Below, piece after piece: positions 49,002-60,909 of a stretch of DNA of 64,000 nucleotides (position 1 is the stretch's first letter; each line of letters begins with the position of its first letter). Under the pieces are notes generated by a model. It had not been told where the DNA came from. It was given only the letters and a program-made list of their open reading frames with translations, and ran no database searches. Both the position numbers and the translations under genes were made by a program. Origin of the DNA: Syngnathus acus (Eukaryota; Chordata; Actinopteri; Syngnathiformes; Syngnathidae); NCBI RefSeq assembly GCF_901709675.1, contig NC_051094.1:3251001-3315000 (forward strand), in the 5' to 3' direction.

Positions 49002-50015
49002 ACAACAGTAAAGAGCTGGAATGTACTGTACTGTGAGTTAGCACGACTGCATCTGCTTCTATTCTAACATTACGGTGCCTGAGAGAAAAAAAAAATCATT
49101 GCAATGTCACACATTTGGACGACAAACACTTTGAGGAACTTTGAAGAATCCTCATTATTCGGACACTTTGATGTAGTTGCTGTGTACGTCAATTCTCCCG
49201 GACCGGACCTTTCTAGTTATCGAGGCTTGCCTTTATCATCATTTTCCTCATTCATGTGGGAAGCTGTTGTGTCCGAACATCCGAGCAACTTGACTTTGAA
49301 ATGACGAGCTAAAACCGTTGAGTCAAGTGTCTTTGCGTTGTCTTACGGCGGCAAACGAGCCCCGCTTGTGAATTTTAAGTGCGCACTGGCTGTCAGGATG
49401 ACGTATTGAAGTTGAGCATATAACTTCAAAATATTCCATCTAAAATTGCTCTTTTATTTTGAAAACCGAATGTGTTTATATGTGCTGTCGCGTTACTGGG
49501 CTTTTCCTTCCATCTCTTTTTTTCCGGGTTTACTTTTGTTTTTCCTTCGCTCTGTTTTGTTTTTGTTTTTTTTTATTCCTAAAACATGGGCACGCTTGGA
49601 ATTCAGGAGCGGCTGATTGGACTTTGTGACACTTAGATGAGTTGCACCGTTAGGGTTAAAGACAGAGAATGTCAACAAGACACAAGAATAATAATAAATG
49701 ATATATAATAATAGTGATAATACTAGTTTAATAATAATAAAAGTAATACATATAATAATAATAAATAAGAATAATCATTTCTTACAGCCCTGGTCTGTTA
49801 TCATCACACACACAAAAGTTGCAACACAGTTGTGCAGTTCATAATATCGCTGTGCATCATCAAAATGTGTCGGCATATGTTTTCAAAGATTGCAAAATTG
49901 AGTATAGGACTTTTAGGAGACTCTGATTTCAATGCGTGTTCCTTTTTCCTAGTGAATCGCAGAGCGCATCTGAATAATTGCATTTGCCCCCCAGAGTCCA
50001 TGTTTATTAGGTTTG

Positions 50016-50062
<47 letters not shown>

Positions 50063-53000
50063 CCGCAGTTTAAAAGCCCTTCTTCTCCATGAAACACTCA
50101 GTCAGGCCTGGCTTGCTTGGGTTTGTACTTTGATATTAGGAAGGGCGGGCGGGCGGTGGGGCTTCTTGAGCTAAGAAGGGGGGAGCGGTCCAACTGTTGC
50201 AACGTGTTCCATTCGATTGAGTTGCGTTGTGCTTTAGCACCCTCCAGTGGTGAAATGTGCGATGACCTGATTTGAGCTTAGCTCATTGGTCATCGATACG
50301 CCACACGTGCGTAACTGGTGGGTGGGGTAATAGCTGAGGGTGAAGATGATGATGATGATGGCATCTTTTAAGTGGAACGACTTGCACCATTGGTGGCTGA
50401 TGACATACCTTTTGCCCCACTGTACATCTGAAGCTTAGTATCATCACTTTGGGGCCATTGTGTGCAATCCTTGGCAGGCGTAAGTGATGCTTTTATGCAA
50501 ACAATCAGCAGCTCCACGTTGCTGCATGGCGCTGGCTGAACCCAAAAATGGAGGACAGGCATGTTTTTGGAAGGGGCCAAAGCGACAATGGGCGTTGGCC
50601 CCCCCATCCCCCCTGACAGAAGCCTCGTGCATTTGGTTGAGATGCCCCCAATGAAGAGCACAGAATAAAAACATGCAAGTGTTCCATCAGTGTGCTCTGA
50701 TCTGTCCGCCTGATCCCCAAATTGTGCCTTCAGCCAACAAGTGTCTTTCCGGGTGGCTCGAGCACGACTCCAGCTGCTACAAGAAGGTGGTGACGCCCAA
50801 CGGTTGGCTGGGGGCCCGGCACCACTGCGTCTGGCAGGGCGGCGACCTGCTCTCCATCACCACCTCGGCCGAGGAGGACTTTGTGAAGCGCACCATGGGC
50901 AAGGTCACCCCCTTCTGGCTGGGACTCTCCAACCAGGTGAGACGGAAGCAGTCGTGGACTCTGCAGCGACAACTGGAACTGTTTTCTTCTTTCCCCCCCA
51001 GAAATGCGACGACGTCTGGTGTGGCTTTGAAGGCGGGAGCCAGAAGCTGATCTGGTCCGATGGTGAGACAACGACATACACCAACTGGGCCTCAGACCAA
51101 TTTAAAAGGTAAGACGTCACATCTTCGCATGCTGTTGTCAGGCGGACACGCGTAAAGGTTCTGGAACCAATTTTGAGAACGAGCACGCAAGGAAAAATAG
51201 GAAAATGTTCCTTTTTATAATCTACCGACAGCGCCGACGTCGCGTCCTGCGCCTACGTCAACCAAGGAGCTTATCGTTCGCCTGGGAGGTGGAGGTCTGG
51301 CTCCTGCTCTTCCTCGTTGGCCTACATGTGCAAACGGCCGCAGAGTAAGTCTGCACGTCCGTGGTCACGTTGCTGATGAAAGGTGAGATGCGCAAACGGG
51401 TCTTTTTTTGCAGGCTGCCCGGAGGGACGGACGTGTACCTCCAATAGTGTTACTGCTGTAATGAAGAGTGAGTTGCAGCACGCTTATTTGCGCTTTAACC
51501 ATCTCGTCATGGTTTCCTCCTCAATGTTTTTCCTTGTGGCCTCAGCTTCCGACTGCGACGATGGCAACTTCCTTTATGGCGATGATTGCTATCTTTTTGA
51601 CACGACGTCTAGAACTTGGGAGGATGACGAGAAGTTTTGTCTCGCCCGGCGAGGCCACCTGGCTAGCGTACACTCTAGGCAAGATGTCCAATTCATTATT
51701 GGTGAGCACCAAGAAGAACCGCCACAGTCGTCATTTGGCTGAAGCTCTTCTTGCCCTGAAGCTCTTGTTCTCCTTCCTTTCATCAAGATCACGCATATCA
51801 CTATGATACTTGGGTGGGAGAAAAGAAGAAGGGCAACAACTACGAGTGGACTGACGGAACAGCTTTCTTTGTAAGTGGATTGCTGAAGGCCTTTGGAAAA
51901 GTCATGTTGCAGGCATCCGTCTTGTCTAGAAGCATCGGGCAGCCGCTTACAAAGTATTGGCGCTCTGATTTTAGAGAGGAGGCGGTTAAGATGATATATC
52001 ATGGACGGTCTTTAGGTCTTCAGGGTTAGTTGCTTTGTGCACATTTTCCCCAGACATTTGGGTTGCCAGGGCGGGCACCATGTTTTATTGCAATGTTCAT
52101 ACTACTTTGACTGACAGGGTTAGTTGCTCTGTGCATGTTTTTCCCAGACATGTATTTGGGTTGCCAGGGCGGGCACAATGTTTTATGGCAATGTTCATAC
52201 TACTTTGACTGACAGGGTTAGTTGCTCTGTGCATGTTTTTCCCAGACATGTATTTGGGTTGCCAGGGCGGGCACAATGTTTTATTGCAATGTTCATACTA
52301 CTATGACTGACAAAGTGAACAACCAAAGTGAAACTTTAATGCGGCGGGAACATGACCACATCGAATGCAACACGCTAAAGTTCTGTCCAAAATCTCATCC
52401 GCAGGACTACGGAAGAACTACCTACTACTCCGATGGTGACTGTTCTTATTTGCATACCAACGAATGGCTGTACAGAAACGTTCGTTGCTCCTACACAACC
52501 CCACCGGTCTGCAAAACAGGTGCAAACGTCCCTCCCGAGCGCCCCTTTTGGATGCGTGAAGCATTTGCTCATATTGGCTCCGCTTTTTCTGCAGCCAAGC
52601 GCGGAGGGCCTCCACAGCTGCCACCATTAGTCGGCCAGCCGGGTAGGTGTCCCGCACTGCCGCCGTCTTGCGCTGTCTTGCGCTGTCTTACGCCGTCTGG
52701 CTCGCAGACTGGACTAAGAAATGCGGCTGGTGGCTGGACTACCCCGAGAGCGACTTCTGCTACCTGATGATCCGCCAGCCCACCATGACCTGGCAGGAGG
52801 CGCAAGACGACTGCCAACGCCTCCAAGGGAACCTGCTCAGCATCACCGACGACCATGAGCAGACCTTTGTACATGGTAGGCGGCCATGAATTGAAATATT
52901 GGCCATGAACAAGTTGTTGTTGTTATATGTTCATTTCGAACCGATTTAAAACATGAAAATAGGAAAATAAAACACCACTTTAAAGTGCCATATCTAAGTC

Positions 53001-53946
53001 ACTGAAACAAACAACCCAAAACCCCCAACAACAAAGAATGCTCGAGTGTAGTCAGCTTTGTCTTTTTTTTCCCCCTCATACATGTTAAGAAACCAGTTTT
53101 TCGACACTTTTTTGGAACACTTGTGTTTGCCCTATTTTCATGCTCATTTTCCAGACCATTCCACAAACCCCTGAGTGACAAAAGTTTGTCTGGGATTATA
53201 AAAAGTGCGTTTGTATGCTCCTTGTTATTTTTCCTATTGCTTGACTTATTCGGTGTTACCCCGTATTTCCACACAGTAGTTCAGATATGGCAATCTGTAG
53301 GTATCTGGAGTCCGGACTGCTTCTTGCTTTCCTCAGAATTGCAATAACCTTTGACATTTTTGTTTGTACATGATTAATTAATGTGTGATTTCCAGCAGCT
53401 TTTTATTGTCAACAGTCACGCCCAGGAATTTTCTTTCAGAAACTCTTTTTCATACCATTGTCAATTTTCACTTTCAGACGAGGCTTCGATTTATACCTGA
53501 CAAATAATTTTGTTGGCAGTTTGGTTTTACATTAAACCACGTATTCATTTCTGTGGTGATTGTTGGTTTCCATAAGCTGCTGTAAATTGTCCCCAGCGCA
53601 ATAGATGTTTGTATCATCATCATTTCATGATGTTGGATACACAAGTCGTTGAAGAGGACCAAGGGCAGAGGTTGTTCACCTGTTATGGGATACATGATCT
53701 CCAGACTTTTTACAAATTGCTGCCTGTTGCTTAAGTAGCTCCTCAGCCAGTCCAGACCAACTACTCTGATGCCGTGATTTACTGGGTCAAATGCTTTTGG
53801 TTGATGAAAATCCCAATAACTTGTTTTTTGATCATCTGATGTTCTCTATTAAGATCCATTAGTGTCCTTCCGGAATCCATATTGACTGTCAGCTAAAAGC
53901 TTTTTTTTTTTTTTTCTTCAATCTCGTTTTTCTGTGAACAGTTTTT

Positions 53947-53996
<50 letters not shown>

Positions 53997-56900
53997 AGTT
54001 TTATCACACACACACACATAGGAGGTCTGATCCCCTCAGCCGTCTACCCTGTTTCAGTAGCTCCAATTTGTGTTTGCAAACCGCACTGTTATTGCTGCTT
54101 TGGTTTTAATATTTCTCGATGGTCCCCCTGTCTAACTCAATTCCTTTTGAGCTGAGAAAGTCGATCACCCGGAGCTCAACGGATGACGCGTCCTCCTCAC
54201 TCGGCTCCTCTTGACGATGTCGTTCATTCTGGTACAGGTTACAGCAAGGCGCTGATGAAAGCATCCGCTCTGTGGTTGGGCGCCAATGTCACCATCAGTG
54301 ACGAAGGCAGCACGTGGGCTGACGGAGCCGCGTTCACTTACGTCCACTCGACTTCAGGTCTGTCGGAGACGGTTGTCTGCTGCCATTTGGAGGAACGGAG
54401 GAGCACTGAGATCTTCTCTCCCGCCCCCCAGGTACCGCCGATGGAAATTGTCTTTCCTTCCTCACTGGCAACGGCAACTGGGAGTACGACTCGTGCAACA
54501 AGAAGAAGAGAGGTTACGTCTGCAAGAAAAGAGGAAATGGTAAGTGAGAGGCAACGCCCCACCGACTGTCATCGCCCCTTGACGTCTGTCTGTGCCTTGA
54601 TGTCTCTTTTCCTTTCCTCTTGCAGTAAAGCCTACGCCGGTTCCTGACTGTAAGTCGCCTTCGACTGCGTGGAAAACCATGACCCTGGAGTCACACCATG
54701 CCAACCAACAAATTCTGTGCTTTTTCGTTTTTATGAAGTACTCAGCCACGTGTTGAATGTTTTTTGCATCGTTTTACCTTGTACAGCGGCACTTTGGTTG
54801 TTTCTCAAGCGCGAAGATGAATTTTCCGGAATCCTTTCAAAATGTAAACGTCTCTGATGCCATTGGGCTAAGCTAACCAAGTCGAGTCCCGGATCTTCCA
54901 ATTTGCCCGAGAAAATGTAGATTTGGCCAACCGTGACCCGCAAATTGCCCTTTGCTCAAAATGGTGGACTGAAGGGCAAAAACAGGAGCGTGCTCTGATC
55001 TGTTCCCCAAATTGTGCCCTCAGCCAGCAAGTGTGCTCCCGGGTGGCTCGACAACGGCACCAACTGCTACAAGAAGGTGGAGGAGCCCAACGGTTGGCTG
55101 GGGGCCTGGCACCACTGCGTCCGGATGGGCGGCAACCTGCTCTCCATCACCTCCTCGGCCGAGGAGGACTTTGTGAAGGGCACCATGGGCGAGGACACCC
55201 CCTTCTGGCTGGGACTCTCCAACCAGGTGAGACGAAAGCGCAAGCGGCCGTCGACTGCTGCGACAAGTGGGACTGTTGTTCTTTTTCCCCCCAGAAATGC
55301 GACAAGTTCTGGTGTCGCTTTGAAGGCGGGAGCCAGAAGCTGACCTGGTCCGATGGCGAGACAATGAATCACGGCAACTGGGCCTCAAATCAACTCGAAA
55401 GGTAAGACGTAACAACTTTGCATGCTGTTGTCAGGCGGAGGAGCCAATTTTGAAAAGGGCCACTTGGGGAAAGGAAAAAAAAAACCACGGGAAAATAATT
55501 GCTTGTTTCTTTTCTCCCGACAGCGCCGACGTTGCATCCTGCGCCTACGTCAACCAAGGGGGAAGGGGTGAGCCCGGCCAGTGGCGGACTGGCTCCTGTC
55601 TTTCCTCGTTGGCCTACATGTGCAAACGGCCGCTGAGTAAGCCTGCACGTTTGTAATCAGGTTGACTTTGAAAAGAGAAAAGCTCCAACAGGTCTTTTTT
55701 TATGCAGACTGCCCGAAGTGTTCGCCCAAAAGTGGTCCTGCTGTAGTGACGAGTGAGTTGCAGCACACTTATTTGCACTTGAACATCTTGTCATGGTCAT
55801 GTTTTTCTTTGTGGCCCCAGCCTCCGACTGCCACGACAACACCTTCCACTATGGCGATTATTGTTATCGTTACGAGACGACGCTTAAAACCTTTGACGTT
55901 GCTGAGAAGTTCTGTCTTTCCCGGGGAGGCCACCTGGCTAGCGTCCACTCCAAGAAAGAGGCCCAATTTGTGCATGGTGAGCACCAAGAGCAACCGCCGC
56001 AGTCGTCATTCGACTGAAGCTCTTTTTGCCCTGAAGCTCGTGTTCTCCTTCCTTTCCTCAAGATCACTCGCGGACCTCACAATCTGCTTTCGTGGGACTC
56101 AAGAAGACGACGGCCGACGACTACGGGTGGAGTGACGGAACAAGTTTTGTAAGTGAATTGCCTTTTAAAAAGTCATTTTTCAAAAGATGAGCTGGGAAAG
56201 TCCAAATTTGAGCAGGGTAAAAAAAAGTGGAGAAATGCCGCTCGAGGCTTCAACGATTGGATTGTTTTGGAGGGGAAATGGGTAAAACTTGGGCGCGAGT
56301 GAGCGATTGCCGAGGAAGGGCGTTCGGAAGCCGAGCAGACAGAGTCCAACACGCTCATGTCGTCCACAGAACTACAACGAATGGCAAGATGATACCAAGG
56401 GCGACTGCGCGTTCCCAAATTCTGTTGGGGAGTTGAGTGCCAGCCCCTGCACAACGCAGCGGCCATTTGTCTGCAAAACAGGTGCAAACGCCCCTCCCGA
56501 GCGCTGCTCCTGCACACATCAAGCATTTGCTCATATTTGCAAATCCCCCCCCCCCACGCAGCCAAGCACGGAGGACCTCAACAGCTTCCACCATCAATCG
56601 GCCAACTACGTAGGTGTCGTCGCGCACTGCAGCCGTCTTACCCCATCGGCACGCCGTCTTATGCTGTCTTATGTCTGGATTGCAGGCTGGACTGAGAAAT
56701 GCGGCTGGTGGCTGGACGACCCCTCGGACGACTTCTGCTACCTGATGATCCGCCAGCCCACCAAGACCTGGCAGGAGGCGCAAGCCGACTGCAAAGGCCG
56801 CCAAGGGAACCTGCTCAGCATCGCCGACTCGGACGAGCAGGGCTTCGTACGCGGTAGGAGGCCATGAATTCAAATATATTGGCCATAAACAAGTGGATCC

Positions 56901-59900
56901 ATTTTTATTTTCCAACATGAAACAAACAAGAAATAGAAGCTAAAGTAAATCGAAAAAGGCGTCATGTCTTCGTACGCGGTGTTCATACGCGGTAGGCTGG
57001 CCATGAAGTTGCTAATTTTTTGAGAAAAACTTTTTTTTTTTTCTTGCTACGCCTTCCTTTCCAACGCAAAACCTGATCAACCTGAGACATGGCCAGCTTT
57101 GCTTGGGTGTTTTTATGTTTTCACTCTGTTGCAGTATTGTTAGCGCTTTGTCACGGCCGTGCCACATCCATCAAGTTGAAGTGCAGAGTCAAGTGTTGAG
57201 TCGTTTTGGAATAATCTTGCATGTTCTCTTTGGGATCCAAAGGTATCGCCAAGATTCTGATGGGTGATGCCTCCCTGTGGTTGGGCGCCGACGCCTCCAT
57301 CAAGCGTGACGGCGACAAGTGGACTGACGGATCCCCCTTCTCTTACCTCCGCTCGAGTGCAGGTCGGGCTGAGGCGGTTGTCAGCTGCACTTTGGAGGAA
57401 CGGATGAGCGCTCAGATCTTGTCTCCCTCCCTCCAGGTGTCGCTGAAGGGGGGAAATGTCTTTCCTTGCTCACTGGCAGCGGCGACTGGAAGCGCGACAA
57501 GTGCGACGAGAAGAGAGGCTACGTCTGCAAGAAAAGAGGTAAGTGAGATGTGACGCCCCGCGGGTGACCCGTCATCACGTGTCGACATCCACGTTCTGGT
57601 TCCCGCTTCTAGGAAAGACACATCAGCTGCCACTACATGACGGTAAGTTGCCTTCAACGTCTCTGTGAAAAAAGACGGAGAGAAGTCAACGGTTGTGCAC
57701 TCACAGGCTACAAGGAGGAACTTGTCTGCCAAGACGATTGGAAATTCCTTAAATGTCCCGAGGAAAGAGTCATCCGCATACGGTCGGCTTTCCATGGACG
57801 GAGGCGTAGCGACGTCTGTCCCTGTGGCGGCGGATCACGCGGTAAGAATCCTCCAGTGGCATCGTTGTTTTTGGCTCGCTGTCCTGGAGCCGTTTCTGTC
57901 GCCATGTTTTCAGTGTTGGAGGTAGTAGCACTAGAAAATGCCTTCCATATTTTGTTTCAAATTTTCATTGAATAAAAATAGGAAAAGAGCTAAGCTGGGC
58001 GCTTTATTTGGTTTCCTTTTTTTTCTTTAAAATACCCTGCGTCCTGTAACAAGTGTGTGCGAATAAAATGCGCGCGAAATGGTGGTGTGTTGTCATTTGC
58101 AGATGACTGCAGGGTGGAAGGGGCTCTCTCTCACTTTAGAGGATTGTGTGACAACTATCAGATTTGCCCCATTTACCCTGGGGATACGGACTCCTGCCCT
58201 GGTATCTCCAAATACCTCCACGTCGTCTACAGCTGTGAGAAGAAAGGTGGGCTTCACATCCTGACACTTGCCGACGATGTGCCAAGGAAAGAATCCAACG
58301 GATCCCCAGAAAGAGCGCCAACTCGGGACGGGTGGGTATGAGTGCCCACTGATCATTCCTTCCACTTTGTCTTTCCTCAGTGTGTCTTGACGGTCTGGGC
58401 ATCGCTGACGGGAGAATCCCAGACTCTTCCTTTACAGCCTCTTCCTCTGAGATCAATGCCGAACCTCACAAAGCGCGTCTGGGGGGCAGCGGTTGCTGGA
58501 AACAGTCCAAAATCCGTACGTAAAAAAACCCCAAAAAAAACACAGCTCTCCGTCGTAGTTGCTGGTAGTTTGGTATCCTGAGCAATGGAATGCCTTCCGC
58601 CCTCAGTCGGCAGCTGGATCCAGGTGAACCTCGGTCAGAACTTCAAGGTGACAGGCATTGAGACCCAGAAGTGTACATACCAAGGGCAAAGTTCCAGCGT
58701 ATTTGCGATGCAGTTCAGTATTGACGGAGTGACTTGGTATCGCCACCCAAAGCAGGTGAGCGGTCGTCGACTCGTTTCGTCATCCTGGCTGTTGTCGTTC
58801 ATTGCAAACGCGCGTTTTGTTTCCAGCCTTCTGTGGGGACGTATATTCTAAACAGGCCCGTGTTCGCCCAGTTCGTCCGCCTCCTGCCAAAGTTTTTGGG
58901 CCTACGCTTTGACGTCTTAGGGTGCACGTCTGACGACACCGCTCGTGAGTACGACGTTTGGAATGCAGTGAGAAACTAGCAAGAAACGGGCTTTGATTTT
59001 CCCTTCTGACCCACAGACATCTTATGCAGCAGCACAGCCACCAACCTCGGCCTCGACGGTTCAATGACGTGAGTCAGACTTGGTATGACGTTTCTTGCCA
59101 AAATGCCTCCTCCTGACTAAACAAAGTACTTCCGCAGGGTCCGGTGCCCACCGGGCTGCGCCCAAGCCTACATGGTCTACGGAACACGGCTCTACAAACC
59201 GGTATGTTAATTACCGCACGACCTGCAAGCGGAGTTCTTGATCTATATCTGAGACGTTCTCTGAGTGCAGGACTCAAACATCTGCGCGGCCGCTATTCAC
59301 TCGGGCGTCATTGAGAACAAGATCGGAGGAGATGTGACTTTGCTGAAGACACTGCCACAGAACGCCTACAACGGCTCCGCCTGTAACGGAATCATCTCGA
59401 AAGTGTGCGTGCTCCGCTTTCACTGGCGAGTCCACTGAAAGATGCCCGGCTCATTCTCACTTTACTGTCTGCAGATATGTTGACGAATTGGCTCCGTCTC
59501 TGTCTTACACTTTTGCTGCCACGGGTGAGTAGAATGTCCAGAATAGAAAGCATTTCTTCACGTGACGCCATCTTGCACGCAGAGCCGAGATGCTTGGGAC
59601 CTGAATGGGAGGAGTTTGCGGACTTCTGCTACAAACGTTTTGATGATACAAAGACGTGGTACGGCGCTCGACACTCCTGCTGGGGTCTCGATGCCAATCT
59701 GGTGTCCATTCGCTCCGAGGCTGAGCGGGATTGGCTGCAGGACCTCTTGAAGTCTGGTGCGCGCGCGCCAAGCGTCGCTCACATTGGCTCCATATCTGGA
59801 AAGCCATTGAGAACTCTGTTGCTGTTTGTCCTCTGCAGCCCCCGGAGACACGTGGACCGGACTGAACGACCTGGTCAATCGCGGCAGATTCGTGTGGTCG

Positions 59901-60169
59901 GACCGCCGGAAGGTGACCTTCACCAACTGGGCTCCGGGAAAACCTGCCGGCCTGATGGAGAATTGCGTGGCCACCTTGAGCCAGGTAGGTGCAGAAAAGA
60001 TTGACCCGCTCGCCGAAGACAAGTTTAGATTTAAAATCAATCTCATTTTGACTTTCAGTCTGGCAAATGGAAGAGGATGTCCTGCATGGAATTAAACGGC
60101 TACGTGTGCAAGATGCCCACAGCGCGTTATCCGCTGGATTTGGAAAGTGCCAACGCAATTTGCGAGTAA
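48911..60169 (+). CDS. Large secreted modular lectin: 6 CTLD + SUEL lectin + F5/8 type C + LCCL + CTLD
   Basis: I join 37 exons, every junction in frame, to 1353 residues; first exon 48911-48971, last 60059-60169. Residues 1-20 are a signal peptide (MWEELKRVLLLIGIYWACAS). CTLD1 21-161, CTLD2 180-297, CTLD3 314-445; CTLD4 454-594, CTLD5 610-727, CTLD6 744-873 repeat the first three. SUEL-type lectin 884-976 (VIRIRSAFHGRR, SCPGISKYLHVVYSC). F5/8 C (discoidin) 977-1110 (DGRIPDSSFTASS, WIQVNLGQNFKVTGIETQ). LCCL 1111-1210 (VRCPPGCAQAYMVYGT, SNICAAAIHSGVI, YNGSACNGIIS). CTLD7 1211-1353 (WTGLNDLVNRGRFVWSD). No membrane segment or GPI signal is seen, so it should be secreted. Linkers are Pro-rich. 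Automated annotation would probably say macrophage mannose receptor 1-like, which fits only the CTLDs. Function unknown: multivalent sugar or cell-surface binding is inferred from the domains. A sister gene starts at 63910. Confidence 0.85.
50016..50062. repeat. (TTGA)n microsatellite in lectin intron 1
   Basis: About 11 perfect TTGA units. Intron 1 (48972-50733) otherwise shows AT-rich patches at 49685-49775 and no exons. Confidence 0.9.
52021..52312 (+). repeat. Tandem triplication of a 94-98 bp unit in lectin intron 7
   Basis: Units start at 52021, 52115 and 52213 with CAGGGTTAGTTGCT and contain TTGGGTTGCCAGGGCGGGCAC. The second and third units are almost identical; the first is more diverged. 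They lie between exons 7 and 8 and carry no open exon. Confidence 0.95.
53030..53890 (-). mobile_element. Decayed non-LTR retrotransposon in lectin intron 10, antisense
   Basis: On the minus strand broken frames give QYGFRKDTLMDLN, FHQPKAFDPVNH, WLRSYLSNRQQFVKS and, later, YCVEIWG-like and frame-shifted pieces. The order QYGFR..KAFD.V.H..WL.SYL..R.Q is reverse transcriptase of an L2/CR1- or Jockey-like LINE. Stops and frameshifts show that it is dead. The lectin intron 10 (52876-54237) is large because of it. Edges are approximate. Confidence 0.6.
53953..53993. repeat. (TA)n microsatellite in lectin intron 10
   Basis: About 20 perfect TA units, followed by a CA tract at 54006-54018. Confidence 0.9.
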
Positions 60170-60212
60170 TCATATGATTGCAATTGACCTTGCGTGATCA
60201 TTCTGCTTGGTT

Positions 60213-60890
60213 TACCATGCATTTTGATTGACTGATTGATTTACCATGCATTCTTATGATTGATTTACCATGCATTGGTCGTCTTGTTAGAGTTACCATG
60301 TGTTATTATTCTGTTTAAGTTACCATGCATTCTTCTTCTTCTTGACTTAAGATGTGATATTATGATTTACCATGTGTTATTATTCTGTTTAAGTTACCAT
60401 GCATTCTTCTTCTTCTTGACTTAACATGTGATATTATGATTTACCATGCATTATTATTATTTTGTTCAATTTACCATGCATTATTATGATTGATGAACCA
60501 TGCATTAGTCTTTTTGTTAGATTTACCATGTGTTAATTATTCTGTTTAAGTTACCATGCATTCGTCTTCTTCTTTTTGACTTAACATGTGATATTATGAT
60601 TTACCATGCATTATTATTATTTTGTTCAATTTACCATGCATTATGATTGATTAACCATGCATTAGTCGTCTTGTTAGATTTACCACGTGTTATTGTTCTG
60701 TTTAAGTTACCATGCATTCTTCTTCTTGACTTAACGTGATATTATTATTTTGTTCAATTTACCATGTTATTATTCTCTTAGATTTACCATGCATTTTCCT
60801 AATTGATTTCTTATATTTCATTTACTTATTGTTAAATTCACCATGCATTATTATTCCATCTGTTGTTTTACCATGTTTAATTGACCCCAA
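60213..60890 (+). repeat. ACCATGCATT-rich repeat array in the lectin 3' UTR
   Basis: About 20 copies of ACCATG, mostly as TTACCATGCATT or TTACCATGTGTT, spaced 25-45 bp apart. A higher-order unit of roughly 180-190 bp can be followed: TTACCATGTGTTATTATTCTG, GTTACCATGCATTCTTCTTC, TTGACTTAACATGTGATATT, TTTACCATGCATTATTATT, TGAACCATGCATTAGTC. It is present about 2.5 times, at the centre of the array. The array sits between the lectin stop (60169) and an AATAAA at 60897, so it should be transcribed. Confidence 0.9.
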
Positions 60891-60896
60891 AAAAAC

Positions 60897-60902
60897 AATA
60901 AA
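60897..60902 (+). other. Poly(A) signal of the lectin gene
   Basis: AATAAA, with a second one overlapping at 60905, 728 bp after the stop codon and directly after the ACCATGCATT array. Confidence 0.55.
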
Positions 60903-60909
60903 ATAATAA

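Noticed and set aside
50734-60169. Splitting the lectin into two or three adjacent genes
   Set aside because: No second signal peptide, stop codon or poly(A) signal is found between exons 13 and 14 or 25 and 26, and all junctions keep phase.
60213-60890. Interspersed ACCATGCATT motifs as a CRISPR array
   Set aside because: Spacing is irregular, the fillers repeat themselves, and the context is a fish gene 3' UTR.
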